DNA from: Methanothrix sp.
Lineage (GTDB): Archaea; Halobacteriota; Methanosarcinia; Methanotrichales; Methanotrichaceae
Direction: 5' to 3'
Length of the DNA: 45,555 nucleotides
NCBI GenBank assembly: GCA_029907715.1
Contig: JARYLI010000013.1
Span: 1 to 45,555 of the forward strand
This document shows, in pieces, positions 43,423 through 45,555 of the stretch (positions within the stretch are counted from its first letter, which is position 1; every line of letters begins with the position of its first letter). The position numbers and the translations under genes were made by a program. The notes beneath the pieces were generated by a model. The model saw nothing but the letters and a program-made list of their open reading frames with translations, was not told the origin of the DNA and did no database searches.

Positions 43423-43571
43423 GCATAAGTTGATATGATATCGCATGCCACATAAAATCATCTATGAAGTGCGATATATCCATTAGCTTTTATAGTATTC
43501 CGCATAAGTTGACATAATATTATATGTTAGATAAAATAATCTATGAAGTGTGACATATCCAGTAGCTTTTA
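43423..43571 (+). repeat. Tandem repeat of 70 bp, two copies
   Basis: Units 43423-43492 and 43502-43571 have the same length and match at about 58 of 70 positions, starting GCATAAGTTGA and ending TAGCTTTTA. Nearly all differences are transitions. No frame is shared. The repeat lies 3' of the DUF447 gene and 3' of the thermosome gene, so it may be a shared termination region or an old duplication. Confidence 0.7.
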
Positions 43572-43695
43572 AATGGATTTACATGAAGTGACGCAAAGGA
43601 CTACAGTACCAAAAAGATGCACAGATATCAAAAGGTTCAGCTCGATACAGATCTCCGATGGTTCGGAGATCTGCAAAAATGTGGAAGGGCTGGGC

Positions 43696-45327
43696 TCAGT
43701 CGAAGTCCTCGCCCATTCCGCTGGGCTCCTTCTCCTTGCCCTCCTTGCCCGCGCCTGTCGACTTGGAGGCGATCACGTCATCTATCCTCAGGATCATCAC
43801 AGCTGCCTCTGCGGCTGAGCTGATCGCCTGTGTCTTGACCCTGAGGGGCTCAACGACGCCGCGCTCCAGCATATCGACAGCCTCGCCGGTCTCCATGTCG
43901 AGACCTGCTGCCTTCATGCCCTTCTCGTGCTTGCTTCTCAGGGCAACCAGAGTGTCGATCTGATCGAGACCGGCGTTCTCGGCGAGCGTCTTCGGTATGA
44001 TCTCCATCGCCTCGGCGAACGCCTCTATGGCGAGCTGTTCTCTCCCGCCAACAGTGGCAGCATACTCCCTGAGCCTGAGCGCGAGCTCTACCTCAGGCGC
44101 TCCACCGCCGGGCACAAGCATGCCATCCTCTACGACCACGCCCACTACGCGGAGCGCATCCTCCATGGCCCTGTTGAGCTCATCGACCACGTGCTCGGTG
44201 CCACCGCGGAGGATTATGGACACAGACTTCGGATTCTCGCACTCCTCGACGAAGGTCATGTCGTCTCCGGCGATCTTCCTCTCCTCGACAAGTCCTGCCT
44301 TGCCGAGATCGTTTGGAGTCAGCTCATGCAGGCTTGTCACGATCCTGGCGCCGGTCGCGCGGGCCAGCTTCTCCATGTCGCTCTTCTTCACCCTGCGGAG
44401 AGTGTAGATGCCAGCCTTCGCCAGGAAGTGCTGCGCCAGATCATCTATGCCCTTCTGGCAGAAGACGACATTTGCCCCTGTGGAGACAATCTTGTTGACC
44501 ATCTCCTTGAGCATCGCCTCCTCCTGATCCAGGAAGGCCTGGAGCTGATCAGGCGAGGTGATCTCGATCTTCGCGTCGACCTCGGTCTTCTCGATCTCTA
44601 TCGGCGCGTTGAGCAGCGCTATTCTGGCATCCTTCACCTTCTTCGGCATGTTGGGATGCAGGCGCTCCTTGTCGATCACCATACCATGGATCAGCTGGGA
44701 GTCGGTGATGCTGCCACCAACCTTCTTCTCAACGGTGATGTTGTCGATGTCCACGGAGCCGTCCTCGTCCACGATCGCCTTCACAGCCTTGACCGCAAGC
44801 TCTGCGAGCTCTCCCCTCGCGTTGCCGCTGCCCTTGCCGGTCATTGCTGTGATCGCGATCTTCTTCAGGAGCTCTTCATCGTCAGGCGATACCTTTACCG
44901 CGAGATCCTTCAGGATCTCGATGGCCTTCGTCGCAGCGTCCCTGTAGCCGGTGGCTATGACGGTCGGGTGGATCTCCTGCTCGAGAAGCAGCTCGGCCTG
45001 CTTCAGAAGCTCGCCAGCCAGGACAACAGCCGTTGTGGTGCCGTCGCCTACCTCCTCATCCTGAGTCTTGGCGATCTCCACCATCATCTTGGCGGCCGGA
45101 TGCTCGATATCCATCTCCTTGAGAATCGTAACGCCGTCGTTTGTTATGACCACATCTCCCAGGGTGTCCACAAGCATCTTATCCATGCCCTTGGGCCCAA
45201 GCGTGGTTCTGACGGCGCTGGCCACCGCCTTGGCCGCCATTATGTTCGACCTCTGCGCCTCCCGGCCAGCAGTCCGCTGGCTTCCCTCTTTGAGTATCAG
45301 TACAGGTGTTCCACCTAGTCCAGCCAT
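43696..45327 (-). CDS. Thermosome subunit (group II chaperonin)
   Basis: The 543-residue protein matches archaeal thermosome subunits. The N-terminal [21 protein letters not shown] is followed by the ATP-binding [14 protein letters not shown] and [35 protein letters not shown] near the second equatorial half, and a flexible charged C-terminal tail ([19 protein letters not shown]). It assembles into a double-ring complex that folds proteins with ATP. The start is the ATG at 45327, with SD GGAGAGGTG; the longer frame back to 45528 passes through the promoter. The length is normal. It is a single gene, convergent with the DUF447 gene. Its promoter holds the 19-bp motif shared with rps8e. Confidence 0.96.
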   Translation of the reverse strand: MAGLGGTPVLILKEGSQRTAGREAQRSNIMAAKAVASAVRTTLGPKGMDKMLVDTLGDVVITNDGVTILKEMDIEHPAAKMMVEIAKTQDEEVGDGTTTAVVLAGELLKQAELLLEQEIHPTVIATGYRDAATKAIEILKDLAVKVSPDDEELLKKIAITAMTGKGSGNARGELAELAVKAVKAIVDEDGSVDIDNITVEKKVGGSITDSQLIHGMVIDKERLHPNMPKKVKDARIALLNAPIEIEKTEVDAKIEITSPDQLQAFLDQEEAMLKEMVNKIVSTGANVVFCQKGIDDLAQHFLAKAGIYTLRRVKKSDMEKLARATGARIVTSLHELTPNDLGKAGLVEERKIAGDDMTFVEECENPKSVSIILRGGTEHVVDELNRAMEDALRVVGVVVEDGMLVPGGGAPEVELALRLREYAATVGGREQLAIEAFAEAMEIIPKTLAENAGLDQIDTLVALRSKHEKGMKAAGLDMETGEAVDMLERGVVEPLRVKTQAISSAAEAAVMILRIDDVIASKSTGAGKEGKEKEPSGMGEDFD

Positions 45328-45372
45328 TCCGACACCTCTCCTTACAGCGGGGATGTAAGTGTTTTGAAGTTC

Positions 45373-45424
45373 TATATAAATATTTCGCAAGCGCGGGGAC
45401 GCTGTTTTAGTCCCGAAACCTTTG
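45373..45424 (-). promoter_or_regulatory. Thermosome promoter with shared 19-bp motif
   Basis: On the minus strand CAAAGGTTTCGGGACTAAA (45424-45406) lies upstream of an AT-rich TATA (AAATATTTATATAGA, 45387-45373). The start codon is about 46 bases downstream of the TATA. The motif is identical to 725-743 ahead of rps8e. Its position just upstream of the TATA fits an activator site. Confidence 0.65.
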
Positions 45425-45555
45425 GCCGCATATGCTTGACGTTTTGAGAGATGATCCCATTGGCCATCGGTTAAGGATTTTATGTAAATATAGTGATCAT
45501 GAAATTTGACAAATTGAGATCTCCCCATAGTGGAGAGTTTGATTCAAATCGACCG
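45425..45555. other. Right-edge region, no gene seen
   Basis: The last 131 bases, beyond the thermosome promoter, hold no frame with a start signal. An AT-rich stretch (ATTTTATGTAAATATAG, about 45477) may be a promoter for a gene beyond the window. Confidence 0.4.

Noticed and set aside
43927-45318. 463-residue frame opposite the thermosome gene
   Set aside because: It is a mirror of a highly conserved coding sequence, with His/Leu/Arg-rich composition typical of antisense frames.

Overview
The window looks like a chromosomal segment of a methanogenic archaeon. The archaeal markers are ribosomal protein S8e, a group II chaperonin (thermosome), BRE/TATA-type promoters, leaderless starts and a family 4 uracil-DNA glycosylase. 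A methanogenesis marker 9-type protein points to a methanogen. The moderately high GC content, the frequent TTG/GTG starts behind strong Shine-Dalgarno (SD) sequences, and the mix of bacterial-type genes (mutS, mutL, acr3, DsrEFH, trpB2) suggest a Methanothrix/Methanosaeta-like acetoclastic methanogen. The genus is inference, not something the sequence proves.

Layout. 1-700: transposon debris (a palindromic repeat fused to an IS481-type transposase tail). 713-1194: rps8e and its promoter. 1550-2545: bactofilin-like membrane protein. 2698-7431: an arsenic/sulfur locus with an ArsR operator, arsR, a secreted rhodanese-like protein, acr3, an HTH plus Fe-S regulator, three DsrE/F/H-like genes and an unknown gene. 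7443-10928 (minus): tRNA-Thr, a secreted SdrD-B-like protein, a radical SAM protein and an NHLRC2-like thioredoxin/NHL protein. 11015-11250: a MITE-like inverted repeat and degenerate tandem repeats. 11330-12016: endonuclease V. 12062-13627 (minus): a solute:sodium symporter preceded by two overlapping tiny ORFs. 13899-16658: a 37-bp direct repeat, then trpB2 and an NAD-kinase-like gene. 16727-21673 (minus): a three-gene unit of secreted proteins (NosD-like, rhodanese-like, subtilase). 22121-24946: surE and a KefB-like antiporter. 25578-30432: mutS-mutL-udg. 30488-32206 (minus): a PstS-like protein and two small membrane-associated proteins. 32836-33306: an IS630 remnant carrying the same palindromic repeat. 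33366-35343: an unknown gene and endonuclease Q. 35340-40202 (minus): a 1620-residue DUF11 surface protein. 40856-43308: methanogenesis marker 9, a CitG-like protein and a DUF447 protein. 43696-45327 (minus): thermosome.

How the genes fit together. Endonuclease V, endonuclease Q, family 4 UDG and MutS/MutL all lie within about 24 kb, so several routes for repairing deaminated or mismatched bases are present. The ArsR-rhodanese-Acr3-DsrEFH block joins arsenite efflux to sulfur-transfer proteins. The rhodanese-like protein there has a paralogue in the secreted trio, and at three of the four rhodanese loops of the pair the canonical catalytic cysteine is absent. A 19-bp sequence is identical upstream of rps8e and of the thermosome gene, which suggests shared control of the two.
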